Shown here: positions 46,626 to 57,624 of the stretch, piece after piece
Position numbering within the stretch: position 1 is the first letter of the stretch
Layout of the letters: every line of letters starts with the position of its first letter
Source of the DNA: Amanita rubescens
Lineage: Eukaryota; Basidiomycota; Agaricomycetes; Agaricales; Amanitaceae
Assembly: GCA_015039365.1 (NCBI GenBank)
Contig: WION01000036.1
Location: 1-64,000, forward strand
Direction: 5' to 3'
Length of the DNA: 64,000 bases
Made by a program: the position numbers and the translations under genes
Notes under the pieces: model-generated
Databases searched by the model: none
What the model was told of the DNA's origin: nothing
What the model saw: the letters and a program-made list of their open reading frames with translations, nothing else

Positions 46626-48556
46626 TCAGCCAGGATCCTGCCAGGAAGCGTGGGGGAGGGTAAAGTACTGGGATTTTCTATTCTATTCGGGCCTCAAGAA
46701 GACTGCGATCAAGACGATGGTCATATCTTACGACATTGCCTGTCAGTGGAGTATCAATTTCCGCACCCGAATGAAGGCATGTTTCCCGGAAACTTGGCCC
46801 ATCAATTCAGATGCCCAGCTTCGTTTCCTTGTTCCAAAATTCCACCTACCGGCTCACATCAACAAATGTCACCAAGATTTCTCATTCAATTATACTCCTC
46901 ACGTCGGGCGTACAGAGGGCGAGGCACCGGAGCGAGGCTGGTCCAAGATCAATGCGCTCTCGTACAGTACAAAGGAAATGGGCCCAGGGTCGCGGCAGGA
47001 TACGATCGAAGATCACTTCAATGATACAAATTGGAAGAAGGTAATCGGAATGGGTAAGTAGATTTCTGACTTAACTTCGAGTATCGTCTGAGCCTTATGT
47101 TTAGGATTGAGCCTTTATCGAAAACTTGACGTCGCTAATCAGGAAAAAGAGCAACAGCAGCTCGCGTTGAACGAATTTACAGAAGCATTAGATGATGAGC
47201 AAGTCTCCGTTTGGTTACAAGAGGTACAGGCATGGGAACAGGATCCTTCTAAACCTAACCCGTTCCGCCCGCGCACAAATGGTGTGTTCAGAGATCTTAT
47301 TTCTCATGAGGACTTCCCTGAATCGGAAAACAGAGCCGACGCAAGCTGATGTTCGCCTTAAGCTGGCGCAGAAAGACATGCAGAAGGTGCAGGATGGCGC
47401 AGCAGTGGAGTCTCATATAAGTGACAGCGCCATGATCAGCATGGGCATTGACTTGGAGGAATCAAAGTACGTGTTTCTTTCTTCTTTAAGATTTCTCCCA
47501 ATTACCCCTGGGCAATTAGACGCAAGTTACAATCCGAGATTTCATCCCTGGGCATACATGCGACATCACTCCAAAAAGCGCAGATTCAGGAGAAGCTGAA
47601 TACCCTTTATCGAAAGCTAGTCAATTGGTCTGAGGTACAATCAATTTACATTCCGGCCGTTGCAACACTACGTTCCCTGCAGCTATCCCAATGTGAATCG
47701 TTTGATATCCCTGACATTCCTATCGTGAACATGGATATCTGGCTTCCCTCAAACATTGGTAACAAGGTACACTGGGACCGAAGTCTCGGTAAATACGAGT
47801 GGTCACTCCGTGTGGCCCAGGCCAAAGATTCCCTCGAAGAGCTTCGTCAAAATATATACCTTCGTGACTTCCTGTTGAAGAAGAAAAAGGACTGGTCACG
47901 TGGAGTACGTCAAAATACTCGGTCACAGACGCTTATCGATCGGGCCAAGACCAAAGTCATTGCCTGTGCCGCCAAATATCGTATCGCGCGCATCGCCCTC
48001 GGACAACTTGCCCCAATTCTTGACAATGATGATTCATGGGCAACTGAGTTACGTGATTTATCGGAGAGTGACATAGAGGGATTGCCTGCTGAAGGCTGGG
48101 GAGAAGGTCGGAGGAGATTGTCATGGATCTGGGTAGTGGCAGGCGTGGGTGCAGGCGATGGAACACACTCTCAACCGCTAGCAGATGGTACGTAATAATC
48201 AGGAACCAGTTAGTAAGGTGACAACACTAGATCACTCAGGCCTGCGACTTCAATGGTGCCGTGCTCGAGCGCGCTCTCTCCGATGGTCGGAGGAAGTCTC
48301 CTTGATTAAGGAAGAGATGCGACGGGTCTTGGCATACTTTACTTGGTATGAGCAGTGGTGGCTGGATTGGGCAAATGAATACGAGGGGGATGGGCAGTGC
48401 AATGCAATGCTGGAAGGATTATCTGCATATGCTTTCCGCCAGGCTAATATCAGATCTCGAATGCGTGAGTCTTTCACAAAGCTTTGGTACACTGAAAAGG
48501 CTCGTAAAAAGAATGAAAAGGCTCGTAAAAGGAATGGAAAGGCTCGTAAAAAGTAA

Positions 48557-49245
48557 TATCAATACAATAATCTGTACAACGTAGTTCTAATACAGATTTT
48601 CGCAATATGGAAGTAGCATCATTCAGTCGATCAGACCCAGATTTCTAGAAGGAACGATCTAAGGCCGGGATGACGATCAGGAGCGGTGTAATGCGGCGTG
48701 AACAAAGGGCTTACCAAAAAAGTCAACAAATGTTGCAATATGAGCAGAAATCGCACGCAGATCTTGATTGCCCCGGTGGGGTAGTACTGGTGCCACGGTT
48801 TACGATACACGATCAGGAGGTTGTTGATGTCGTCATTCGGCGATGTCGTGTTCAGCTTGTCCACAGTTTCTGTCTCAGCACAGGAAGTGTCGGTGGAGCT
48901 CGTCCCACGCTGACTGAACAACAATAGTTCCACTGTGACCGACGGTGGCTGCAAAAACATCGCATCTTCTGAGTGGGTCGAGTGAGGGCTTGGTGGGGTG
49001 GCAGGACCATAAACTCATCCTATTTCTTGTCAGTTGAATTCTAAACAATAAAAAAGTAGGTACAAACGAAAACAGTCCTTCTATCGTGATCGCTTGTGCA
49101 TTCCAGAGGCGTTGAGGCCTAATTTGTTCATTCAAACTGTGAACGAGGGTAGGATTCTCTGCTGGGGGGTGGTGAGAGGCAAAAGCCCCGGGCATGTTAG
49201 GCCGCCATCCGTCATTATTTGTATCGTTGGAGACGTCGTGGTAAA
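48557..49245. other. unassigned part of the KDZ unit
   Basis: A minus-strand ORF at 48631-48960 (109 aa) and an overlapping one at 48875-49195 might be exons of a fourth cargo gene: TTSPNDDINNLLIVYRKPWH reads like coding sequence and is followed by a possible donor. I cannot splice them into a convincing protein. Confidence 0.3.
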
Positions 49246-49249
49246 GTCC

Positions 49250-50475
49250 TGGAGATGTTGCAACAAGTCGGGGGTCAGCAGGTCAGACCGCTGGGAGCGG
49301 CGGTTGTGATGGGGGCACGAGGCAGGCACAGGTTAGCGCTGAGACGACATGTTGCGGCAGAAATAAAAGGACCAGGCTAGCTGTTGCAACTAGATGGCGA
49401 GCGAAAGCGGTGGACTGCGCTAGCCGTTGCAACTAGGTGGTAAGCGGGAGGGTTGGAATAGGGTTACGGGGCAGGCACAGGTCAGCGAGACAGCGTGTTG
49501 CAACTAGACCGTGAGTGGGAGCAATCGTTGCAACGGGCGAGGCAGGCACAGGTCTGCGAGACATGTTGCAACAGAAATCGTGGCTTGGGGAATAAGTCAG
49601 CTGTTGCAACTAGACGTGAGCAGGAGCAGAAGACTGGACTAACTGTTGCAACCACGGGGTGAGCGGAAGTAGCGGACTACACTAGCCGTTGAAGCTAGAC
49701 AATGAGCGGGAGCATTGCAATGGGGCTAGAGGTGGGCGCAGATCAGCAAGATGGTCTGTTGCAACACAGCTCGGGGATCACACTACTACAACTAGATGGT
49801 GTGCGGGAGCGATGGTTGCAACGGGGTACGACTCGGAGGCAGGCACAGATCTGTAAAAGGAAGTTACTGTTGCAAAGGCTAGATTGGTGAGCGAGAGCGA
49901 CGGACTGGACTAACTGTTGCAACTATACGGTAAGCGGGGGTAACGGACTGGCTCGGGGACTGAGCTACTAGTAGCTGTTGCAACTAGATGGTGAGCGTGA
50001 GTGGCGGTTGCAACAGGAATCATGGCTCAGGGACTAGGCTAGTTGTTGCAACGGCAGTAAGTGGAAGCGGCGGCCAGCACAGGCCGTCACAATTAGATGG
50101 TGAGCGGGAGCGTTCCAATGGGGCACAGGTCAGCGAGACGATATGTTGCAACAAAAATCATGGCTCAGGTAGAGGGCTTTGAACTGTTGCAACTAGACGG
50201 TGAGCAGAAGCGGTGTGATGGGGGCGGGTCAGCGGGATATGTTGCAACTGATCAAGAGCATGTGCGCACATGCACAATCCGGGGACTGGGCTGTTGTTGC
50301 AACTAGATGGTGAGCGGGAGGGCCAGTGATTGCGGGTTAGCGAGGTAACATGTTGCAACAGGACAAGGGCCATGATGCGCCCATAGCTCGGGGACTGGGT
50401 TAGTGTTGCAACTAGATGGTGAGCAGGAGTGGCGGTTGCAACGTCGGCGAGAGTGTCACGGTTGCAACTAAGAGC
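49250..50475. repeat. right GTTGCAAC array
   Basis: About 25 copies of GTTGCAAC spaced 30-90 bp apart, typically followed by TAGATGGTGAGCGGGAG and preceded by GGGACTGGGCT. The consensus is the reverse complement of the left array. It is more degenerate than the left array and lacks the 100-bp minisatellite core. Confidence 0.85.
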
Positions 50476-50575
50476 GCCTTGGGCACGTGACTAGGTGAAC
50501 GTGTGAGGGATGTCGTATACTCTGTTTGCTGCAAGACGTCCTGTGTTCTAATCAGAACAATTTTTGCAAGATTTT

Positions 50576-53328
50576 AACAACACTGCCTGACGGCCTCGTC
50601 GCTAGATTCAAAAAATGTGCTCCAGTTTGCTTTGACCTGGATAACGATCATTCAAGAATATTTAATGTGAAAAGTTGGACTTACCTTGTATGCACAATCG
50701 TAGAATACGTTGGTGACTACACGCTTGGCTGTTACAAATCGATCCGACGTTCATGAATGGTTCGCAGCATCTTCCCAACGGGGATGCTTTACTACGACGA
50801 CCCGATATCCTGGCAATCGCCAGGAGCTCCCAGTTTCCAGGTCCTTTCAATGTACCCGTCAGCCCGCGAGCCCGCAAAAATTTGTGCGGCCCTTTAGAAA
50901 ATCAACGCGTTTGAGCCCCACCACTCGTTCCGCTTCAAAGCTCACGGCGGCTTTACACGGGCGCATATAGGCGCTAGAAACGTCCGACTTGACCTGTTCA
51001 GTCGGGATAAGGTCGTACTCGGCCTTGGTCGCCAGATGACGAAGGAACCCGTAGAGCACGTACACCAGCAACGGATCAGATGACACTAATTTAATGTACC
51101 ATGGAAGTCTCTTGTGCACGATGACAAGGTAGGGTCATGGTGGATATGTGGCGGGCTCGAGTAGCACTGCGTGGGGAGACGCGCGGCGGGCGACATGACG
51201 GGGTCGAATATCAGATGGACAGGACAGTTGCCATATTTAACCGGGGTAATTAGTGCGCCCACAGCGGGAAGCGGCGAGCACGAGCATGAGTAAGGTGAGG
51301 ATCTATAGTCCAACGATGGTGGTATCGGCGGGCCATCCGAATCTGTGACTGTTGGCAATGAGTAGGACGACAACGGCGTTGAGAGAGCAGGCGACGAAGG
51401 AAAAGGGAAAATGTGGATCTTGGGGTGCAAATTGCATGAACGGGGCAAAACTGGGATGAACAGTTCCCAATCAGAGCTTTTATCTGCCTTGTGTAAAGTC
51501 AAGAGAACCTTGAACGAGATGCGGAGTGAGCCAAGTATAACTTGAATAAATCGACATACTTACCAGGCGCACCGGCTAACGGCTCACACCCTGTGGTTTT
51601 CCGATGAGCAGGGTGTGAGGTCTCCTGGGATGAACGCACCATCCACGATGGTCTGGTTGGAGAAGTATGAGGCCCTGAGCTTTTCTGACGGTGTCGTGCA
51701 AGACGTTCGTTCGTGACTGCGTCGTACATATCTAACTCCGCCATCACTGCGCTCACGACTTCGAATGTAATTATCTGGATTCTGCCACCGGAACCCATGC
51801 CTTTTGAGTACACATGGACAGGGATGGATATATACAAGTAGTAAACAGACAATCCTTCTTGAAACACAGTAGCTCTGTTCGACTACAAAAGCGTCGCGCC
51901 AGAGCTCATATCGAGCTCGAAGGGCAGTGTCACCTACCGGGCTTGGTCACGGTAAGCGACGGCGGCGACAAATTCAGACCGAAAACTGTCATCTCATATG
52001 TATATGTCAATCTTCTGAAACGAAAAGAACAGCGACCCACAGGGAATATGCATTCTTCGTGGATGAGTTTAACCTTATCGGAGCTACGGAGAATCTCGAG
52101 AGATTTGGGGTCAAATCTAGCTGCGTTTCAATGACAATCAGCTTTCGATAATGGAGAAAAGAAGCTGCATATGTACCAGTGAGACATCTTAAATCATCAA
52201 AGTTGTCCTCGATGTTCTCGGCGGGTGTGGTGAGGTTCAAGGCCGATATGTCAGCCCTGGAAGTGTCGTCACTGAACAGGACAAGATGTCTGCCGGTGTA
52301 TGTTATCGTGGACATTGTTTGGCGCCGCTTGGAAAAGTTCTCACTTCGGATAACCCGTGACCGGTTCCGGACCGGGCGGAAGTATCGGTTCCGGTGCCAG
52401 TAAGAGCGAACGGGAACGGGAAAGTCGACTCGATTGGGGAAAATTGATCAGGAGTGTGAGCTTATGCTAGATAGATGTTGTGGATTTGTGAATTGCATGT
52501 TAGGTAACTTAGAGTTTGTATAAAAAAATTATTTCTGAATACCTCAGAAATAAGATGTTTCTGCAATCTAGGACGAAGCACACCATGGATATTGTGGATG
52601 CGACCATCCCGAGTAATATAACAGGTAGGATACGGAATCGATGTTACGTATAGGGCTTGATAAATAGGAGCAGACCCGCCGCATGTGTAGTTTAGCTATA
52701 CAGTCAGCAAAGACGGGCTGGAGCGGATTCGGCAGAGCTTCATGAATCGAGTTTCAAGTTGCCTTTTCCTACGAAGACTGATTCCCGCTGAACCTGAAAG
52801 TAGCATGTATACGCCTTGCGAAGCAGATATCGGCGTCGTTCCATGTTATACAGAGTGCATTTGCTGTGCTGTCTTTGGAGGGCGCCAAGAATCGTCATAG
52901 ATTAAGCAGTCGAAGGTGTGTTGGCGACTTCTCCCTGAAACGGAACCGAGTCATTGATGTCAGTTTCGTCAATTTCAACGTAAATGGTGGCATACCAGAG
53001 TGGGGAACGCCGACGGCGACTCGACATTCTTCACCAGGCTCCCTCTTCCTTTAAATTAAGTCACTATAAATTTAGAGACGTGGCCAAAATATATTACACT
53101 TTAACCATTCAGTAACATTTCTAAACAAAATATTAATTCTGGAGATATTTCAGCCCTACATCTTCTATCAGATGTTGTTACTTGAAGAAAACCATACTTT
53201 CAGCAATGGAGCCTTGTGCTGAAGTGGCCAAGAAAAGAGTAACTTTGGTGTATCAGTCAATCTGAATCCTCTCTCAAATGTCTTTTAATAAAGGGCTTAC
53301 AACACGGCGGAATATCTAGCTTGACTCA
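50576..53328. other. 2.7 kb without a supported gene
   Basis: Several minus-strand ORFs of 80-140 aa (50859-51119, 51086-51502, 51499-51867, 52007-52315) could be exons of one or more lineage-specific genes. The segment at 50860-51119 (KRLPWYIKLVSSDPLLVYVL) looks the most protein-like. I could not join them in frame with confidence and recognise no domain. At 52340-52440 there is a CGGTTCCGG-rich block reminiscent of transposon subterminal repeats, without a partner. Confidence 0.35.
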
Positions 53329-55138
53329 TTACATGTATTCCTCCTCGTCCATGTCATCCCAAGGCCAATGTGTCGTGATCTCAGCCCGTTCCTCGTCCGA
53401 CGTGCAAAGCGCCAACGAACCCTCCTTCACCTGCTTCTTGCGTTCCATGGCCTCCTCGTAGTGTGTGGTGGGTACCCAGCCATCCCACTCACAGCCTATC
53501 ATGTTTCCAATCGTCTCTTGACTCTCAACCGCGCCTCTCTGCTGTTCATTCAGCGCCTTCGTCTCGCGTACGTCCTCGGCGTCGAACACGACAGGACACG
53601 GCGCGCCTCCCCCCGTAAGGATCTCCCATTTCTCGGCTGCCTCTATCAGGGCAACCTTCAGCGGGAGGGTTTCACCCTCCCACAGTTGACTGGCGTGGCG
53701 GAAGAGGCGGTGGCGGAGCGGGCCCATGGAGTCCGTCAATGCCACGTAATGAAGCTCGTTGTACTTCTCCGAGTTTTTGACGTAGTGGTAATGGACGAGG
53801 CGGCGACGGTAGAGTTCCATCTCTCCGCTTTGCTGGGTTTCGTCCAACTCATCCAACTTCTCCGGTAGCGAAGGCCGCGTCATAGATTGCGAGACAGCAT
53901 CACCGCCCTGTAGCTTTCGGGGTATACCGGAAAGGAGAAACAGGGGTAGGATCGGAGTGTCGTGCCAGTCGATCAGGCCGACGACGTGCAAGCCAGTGTC
54001 GGGCGACCTAGAAACGATGATATTGCTCGGCTTGAGGTCGGGATGACGGATGCGGAAATGACCAAGGGCCGGGTTCCTAGGGATGAGTGACGATGCGATG
54101 AGGAGATAGCGGTCCAGGTTCTCGATGTGATCTGACGGCGACTGCTCCTGGTACTTGTAAGCCTCCCTCCTTACGCGCTGGAACGGCAAACGCGGTCGAC
54201 CGAACCGCCGTAGATAAGCTAGTTCCTTTTCGGCCCCTCTTACGAGGGCTGCTTCAGCACTTTCGTCTATAGTTATCAGTTGGTAGTAAAAACAAGGCAA
54301 GGAGCGGCCCACATGGTCCTCGATCTAAGTCGAGCTGCGATCTCCTGCCAAACCATAGACGAAGACTTGTATCTGGGCCGACACAGAAACGCTTGTCCTC
54401 TAGCGGGATGCCTGGCCTCCCAGCCACCTTCCCCAGGTCTTTTGCATAGTACAGGCTTCCACTTGCCGGGAAAGCAATCGACATCATCTTCGACTCAAGT
54501 TCAGCAATCTGGCGTGAGACTGAGATAATTTCCCCTTCCCCTAGCTCAGACCATATGTTGCTTAACCTGCTGCCTTGTATGAATTCCATGAATATATACT
54601 CGGTCTCTGCGGCGTTATTCGGCGCAGACGAGTATCCATATACCTGAGGTATAGGCAGCCCAGAGGAACGGAGTAAGGCCATAGTAGCCGCTTCACTGGC
54701 GACAGCGAAGTGCTTGGGAATAGTAGTCGGGAGCGGGATATGCGCCACTATTTGGAGGCCATCGCGCATGGTAATGAGGAAGGCACGGTTGTACCCGTGC
54801 TCGGCGAGTTTTTCCAGGTAGACAACATCATCAGGACTCCGATTGATGGATTGCGCTGCAAGTCGACATAGCCCATGGACGTTGAAGACACGTCTGCGCT
54901 CTGCGTGGCGAAGGGCATCGTTGATGCTGGACATGTAAATTACGGATTAGACATACACCCCACAGAACAACATGTATGAGACTTACATCCACCGCCCTGA
55001 CGTGTAGTTAAAAAGGTCGTGACGGGATGGTGGCGGCCAACGGGTCGGGGTAGCGGAAGAAAAGTGGCGTGAACGCAGGGAGAGCCTCGCGCTGGCAAGA
55101 TGCGACAGGCAAATGGAGTGGCGGAAGAAGGACTGCAT
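53329..55138 (-). CDS. mitochondrial APH-domain protein (AIM9-like)
   Basis: The protein has an aminoglycoside-phosphotransferase/choline-kinase fold. The first exon (start 55138, MQSFFRHSICLSHLASARLS) is an Arg/Ser-rich mitochondrial presequence ending FNYTSGRW. An intron joins it to NDALRHAERRRVFNVHGLCR. Then LAEHGYNRAFLITMRDGLQI supplies the nucleotide-binding strands, followed by ASEAATMALLRSSGLPIPQV and YIFMEFIQGSRLSNIWSEL. The catalytic loop is RHPDLKPSNIIVS, with LIDWHD as the metal-binding block. This order is that of yeast Aim9-type proteins. An ATG at 55222 would add 28 residues and is less likely. The phosphorylated substrate is unknown. The exon join near 54270-54300 is approximate. 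Confidence 0.82.
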
Positions 55139-55683
55139 TGCCTTGACGCCCACAATGTCTACGGCCACGTGACGCAAAGTTATAAATACGCGGCTCGCAC
55201 TGGCGCCGAAGCTAGGAAGCATATGCCTGACTTGTGTGTGAACTTTATGGAGCTAGCGACAGGGTCGGACGACAGAGATTCGAACACGAATTGTGTGCGA
55301 CGATGACGTCGCTCCTTTAAATCTGATAGAGACACCGTAAACGTCTTTGCATATGGTAATCAAGTCTGCTTTTCCTCGGCGCATACAGTCCAATAATGGC
55401 ACAATGACGCTCGTCACGGCACCAGAATCTTCCGAGCTGATGTAAATAACTGTAGCGATACAGCTTAATACACATTTAGTAGTAGTTGTTCTTCCAATGC
55501 TTCCGATAACCGTACCTCGCTTCCTTGGCCTCGCTTGCAATTGCTCACCACCCTTCGGCAGCCCTCGATATCTCAATCACCTATTCAGGCCCGCAACAGC
55601 GGTGTCTATTCTTTCTAAGCTCAATCGCAAGGACACCACAGGCATCACAATATCTAACCGAAATCTCAATAAGAGCCGCGCGG
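55139..55683. other. intergenic
   Basis: It holds the promoter of the AIM9-like gene on the left and the 3' end of the Ybp/glomulin-like gene on the right. The minus-strand ORF at 55253-55576 shows no recognisable product. Confidence 0.4.
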
Positions 55684-57526
55684 TTAAAGGAGAAAATCAC
55701 TTTGATTGTCTTTGCTCTCCCATCTGGTCAAGGCACCGCGAAGAGGTGAGATAAAAGTCTTTTCAATGTTATCGATGATGTCGCGATCACGTATCCCGGT
55801 CTGGGAAAAAGACAAATCAGAAAGAGAACATTATAAGCCGTCCCTCCCACCTTGTTCATTTTATCTCTCAGAAGAAGCACGTAATACAACGACAGAGATT
55901 CGACGATCCTCCTTATTTCATATGATTCGCACAGTTCTTGGGTACTGTAGTCTTTGGAAAGATAGTCGGGAGGGTCAGGGCGATATAGTATCGGTCCAAA
56001 CGTCTGTATGAAGAGGCGAGATGCAAACATGTTCTGAGAGGTCGATCCCAAGCCTTCTAGCACAGCTTCTTTTACAAGTCCCACAGCAGCTGTTCGCATC
56101 TGTGGCAATCGCTGATCCGTCGTCAACTCTTTCAAGGCCTCCATACGCAACGCTGGTGGAGAACGGGATAGTAGAAGAGCTAGAACGCGGAAGGCTTGGT
56201 GCCTAACCATCGGATCTGCGTGTGTGCTGGCGATAGAGGATACAATTGTGCAAAGGGGTACAACGATCTCAGGTGATACTGTCGACTCTTGTAGATTATG
56301 GAGCACATTTAACAATAGAGCCAAGCATTCGTCCAGCGCAACGCCTGACTGAAATGCCGATAGAATAGCGGGCAACAAATCGTCGAGTAGAGAGCCTGAT
56401 TTAGGTAATGTCTTGACGTCCATGTGCGCCAGGAGAATGAGGTTCCCAATGGACGGCTTGGAGATCAATGCTTTTAACGTGTATCCCAATACATTGGCGC
56501 TTTGCTGACACTTTTTATTAACAGGATCGTCCGCAGCTAGGCACATACTCACGATTGCATATTGCATTACTTGCTCGCCTGACTCCCAATTTGCATCGAG
56601 ATTCGGATTCACATTAAGTCGTGGATAATAAATAGCGAAAGTGCGCTGCGCCACACACGAGTGGATAGAAGACACACAGATCACAAGTACGTTTGTTAGT
56701 AGATCCATCAAAAGCACCTGTTGCAGAGTAACTCGTTTGAAATGCTGGATCGAGGAAAGATGGCTCACGTTGCACGATGAACGTTCTTCACTACTACCAG
56801 TTACAGCTTCGGCCCATGAGGTTACTGCCCGAACCAATTTGCATATGCGTTGGATGAGAGAACGACCTTGATCAATGGAGCAAGCTTCGCCGTGAGCGCA
56901 AGTCACTTTAGTAATATCTGTGACGAAGGGCCGCAACGTTTCAGATACCGTCTTCCGCCGCAGCTTGAGGCGGGGTATAGCTGAATTCCATTTCATAAAC
57001 AATCGTGGATATATAGCATTTTTGAATGCTTACCCGAAGCATACACATCGATCAGGATTATCAGCTGGTCGAAAGGAGATAGGTAGGTATCGTCGCACTG
57101 AATTTCAGTATTTTCCAACCGCTCCAGCGCTTCCTGAGCAGATATTATGACCTCTTTTGCCGAACCATGTTTGCTAAGCAACGTGATGATGTCTCTGGCG
57201 GCAGAGTCTTTGGATGGGAGGAGCACGGATAATGCATCCAATGGGCTCTAAGTCATACTTGAGCAAGACGTACACTGGCCCTAGCATGTTAACGGACAAG
57301 CAAAGAGGATCCATCGCAATCGTGGATTAAACGAGATACTTCGCTCAGTGGCAGGCGAGGGCTTTCATCTTTCACTGCCGAAGTAACGAGAGCAAGTAAC
57401 GCTGTGCTTAGGTCCTACCACCAACGCATCAATAATGAAAATAATTTCTAAAAAGGAGAAAAATACCTGTTCGCTGGTATCATCAGGGAGATCCAGCCTA
57501 TTCGTCAATTCCAATGGCGCCGTCAT
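55684..57526 (-). CDS. Ybp/glomulin (ALF4)-like helical repeat protein
   Basis: The start MTAPLELTNRLDLPDDTSEQ is at 57526. Later exons carry VLLPSKDSAARDIITLLSKH, SAKEVIISAQEALERLENTE, FDQLIILIDVYAS and then a long helical region (AIPRLKLRRKTVSETLRPFV, SGVALDECLALLLNVLHNLQ, MVRHQAFRVLALLLSRSPPA, MRTAAVGLVKEAVLEGLGS). This is the arrangement of the Ybp1/Ybp2-glomulin family: alpha-helical repeats acting in oxidative-stress signalling or kinetochore/cullin regulation. A final intron (GTGGGA..CCCAG) joins RDKMNK to TGIRDRDIIDNIEKT, and the protein ends DNQSDFLL at 55684. Family assignment rests on the SAKEVI/EALERL pattern and overall layout. Confidence 0.62.
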
Positions 57527-57624
57527 GCTGGTGTGACGGTAGCCTGATCTTTCTTTGCCTCTATTTGCAACACTGCCAAATACAGCCTGGCCTCTTCCTA
57601 AAGTTGAACGACCCCCATTTCCGC
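57527..57624. promoter_or_regulatory. 98-bp bidirectional promoter
   Basis: The divergent start codons of the Ybp/glomulin-like gene (57526, minus) and phosphomannomutase (57625, plus) are only 98 bp apart, so both must share this region. No TATA box is apparent. Confidence 0.7.

Larger units (their letters stand above)
44264..46670. mobile_element. 2.4-kb non-autonomous hAT-like element
   Basis: The 8-bp target duplication GGATTTTC is at 44256-44263 and 46671-46678. The ends are imperfect inverted repeats: GAGGTCTTTACCCTCC on the left and CAGTACTTTACCCTCC on the right (reversed), continuing CCCAC in both. The interior encodes no transposase. Subterminal blocks on both sides are full of GGAATCCATGTGGATTCC-type palindromes, and the centre is AT-rich with CAGACA repeats. 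It is inserted in an exon of the KDZ gene. Confidence 0.88.
42369..48556 (+). pseudogene. KDZ transposase with CxC2-type cysteine cluster, split by a hAT insertion
   Basis: A spliced gene of over 1,000 residues. The acidic N-terminus is followed by the cysteine cluster CRRCSKQQRREYRCRDCFC then LFCRDCILDYHKYNPLH (zinc-binding, CxC2-like). Next come LKSLNLRIQLGHPIGELCP, DTHGVHQVGLDFCGC, DRYREFLRMTHEWRHLKMMK, LCPACPQPGINLPSDW, LYTLFLALDANFRMTRKNVS, YANMDF, then, after the hAT insertion, LFYSGLKKTAIKTMVISYDI, ACQWSINFRTRMKACFPE, LRFLVPKFHLPAHINKCH and GEAPERGWSKIN. The D..C.W and E-containing blocks fit the RNase-H-like KDZ core. The C-terminus ends in KARKKNEKARKRNGKARKK repeats. Apart from the insertion (44264-46670) I find no break; excision would rejoin MDF to LFYSG in frame. 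Confidence 0.85.
33594..50575. mobile_element. candidate 17-kb giant KDZ-type transposon with cargo genes
   Basis: Three observations define the unit. First, arrays rich in GTTGCAAC occur at 33.67-34.86 kb and 49.25-50.48 kb and are mirror images (CCGCTCACCATCTAGTTGCAAC-type on the left, its reverse complement on the right). Second, just outside them the sequences can be aligned as inverted repeats: TTGCAAGATTTTCTTCTGATTA at 33594-33615, and TTGCAAAAATTG followed by TTCTGATTA on the minus strand at about 50549-50569. Third, a KDZ transposase gene and three other genes lie between. KDZ elements are known in basidiomycetes as large DNA transposons that can carry extra genes. The exact ends are uncertain: no clean 8-bp target duplication is visible (GATTTA left, GATTTTA right is suggestive only). 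Confidence 0.62.

Noticed and set aside
33670..50475. Regularly spaced short repeats as CRISPR arrays
   Set aside because: GTTGCAAC repeats are 8 bp, irregularly spaced and in a fungal nuclear genome; no cas genes.
33594..50575. 12-bp direct repeat TTGCAAGATTTT at both ends as a target duplication
   Set aside because: TTGCAA also fits the inverted terminal repeat alignment, and the inner ends are not symmetric if it is taken as the duplication; left undecided rather than claimed.
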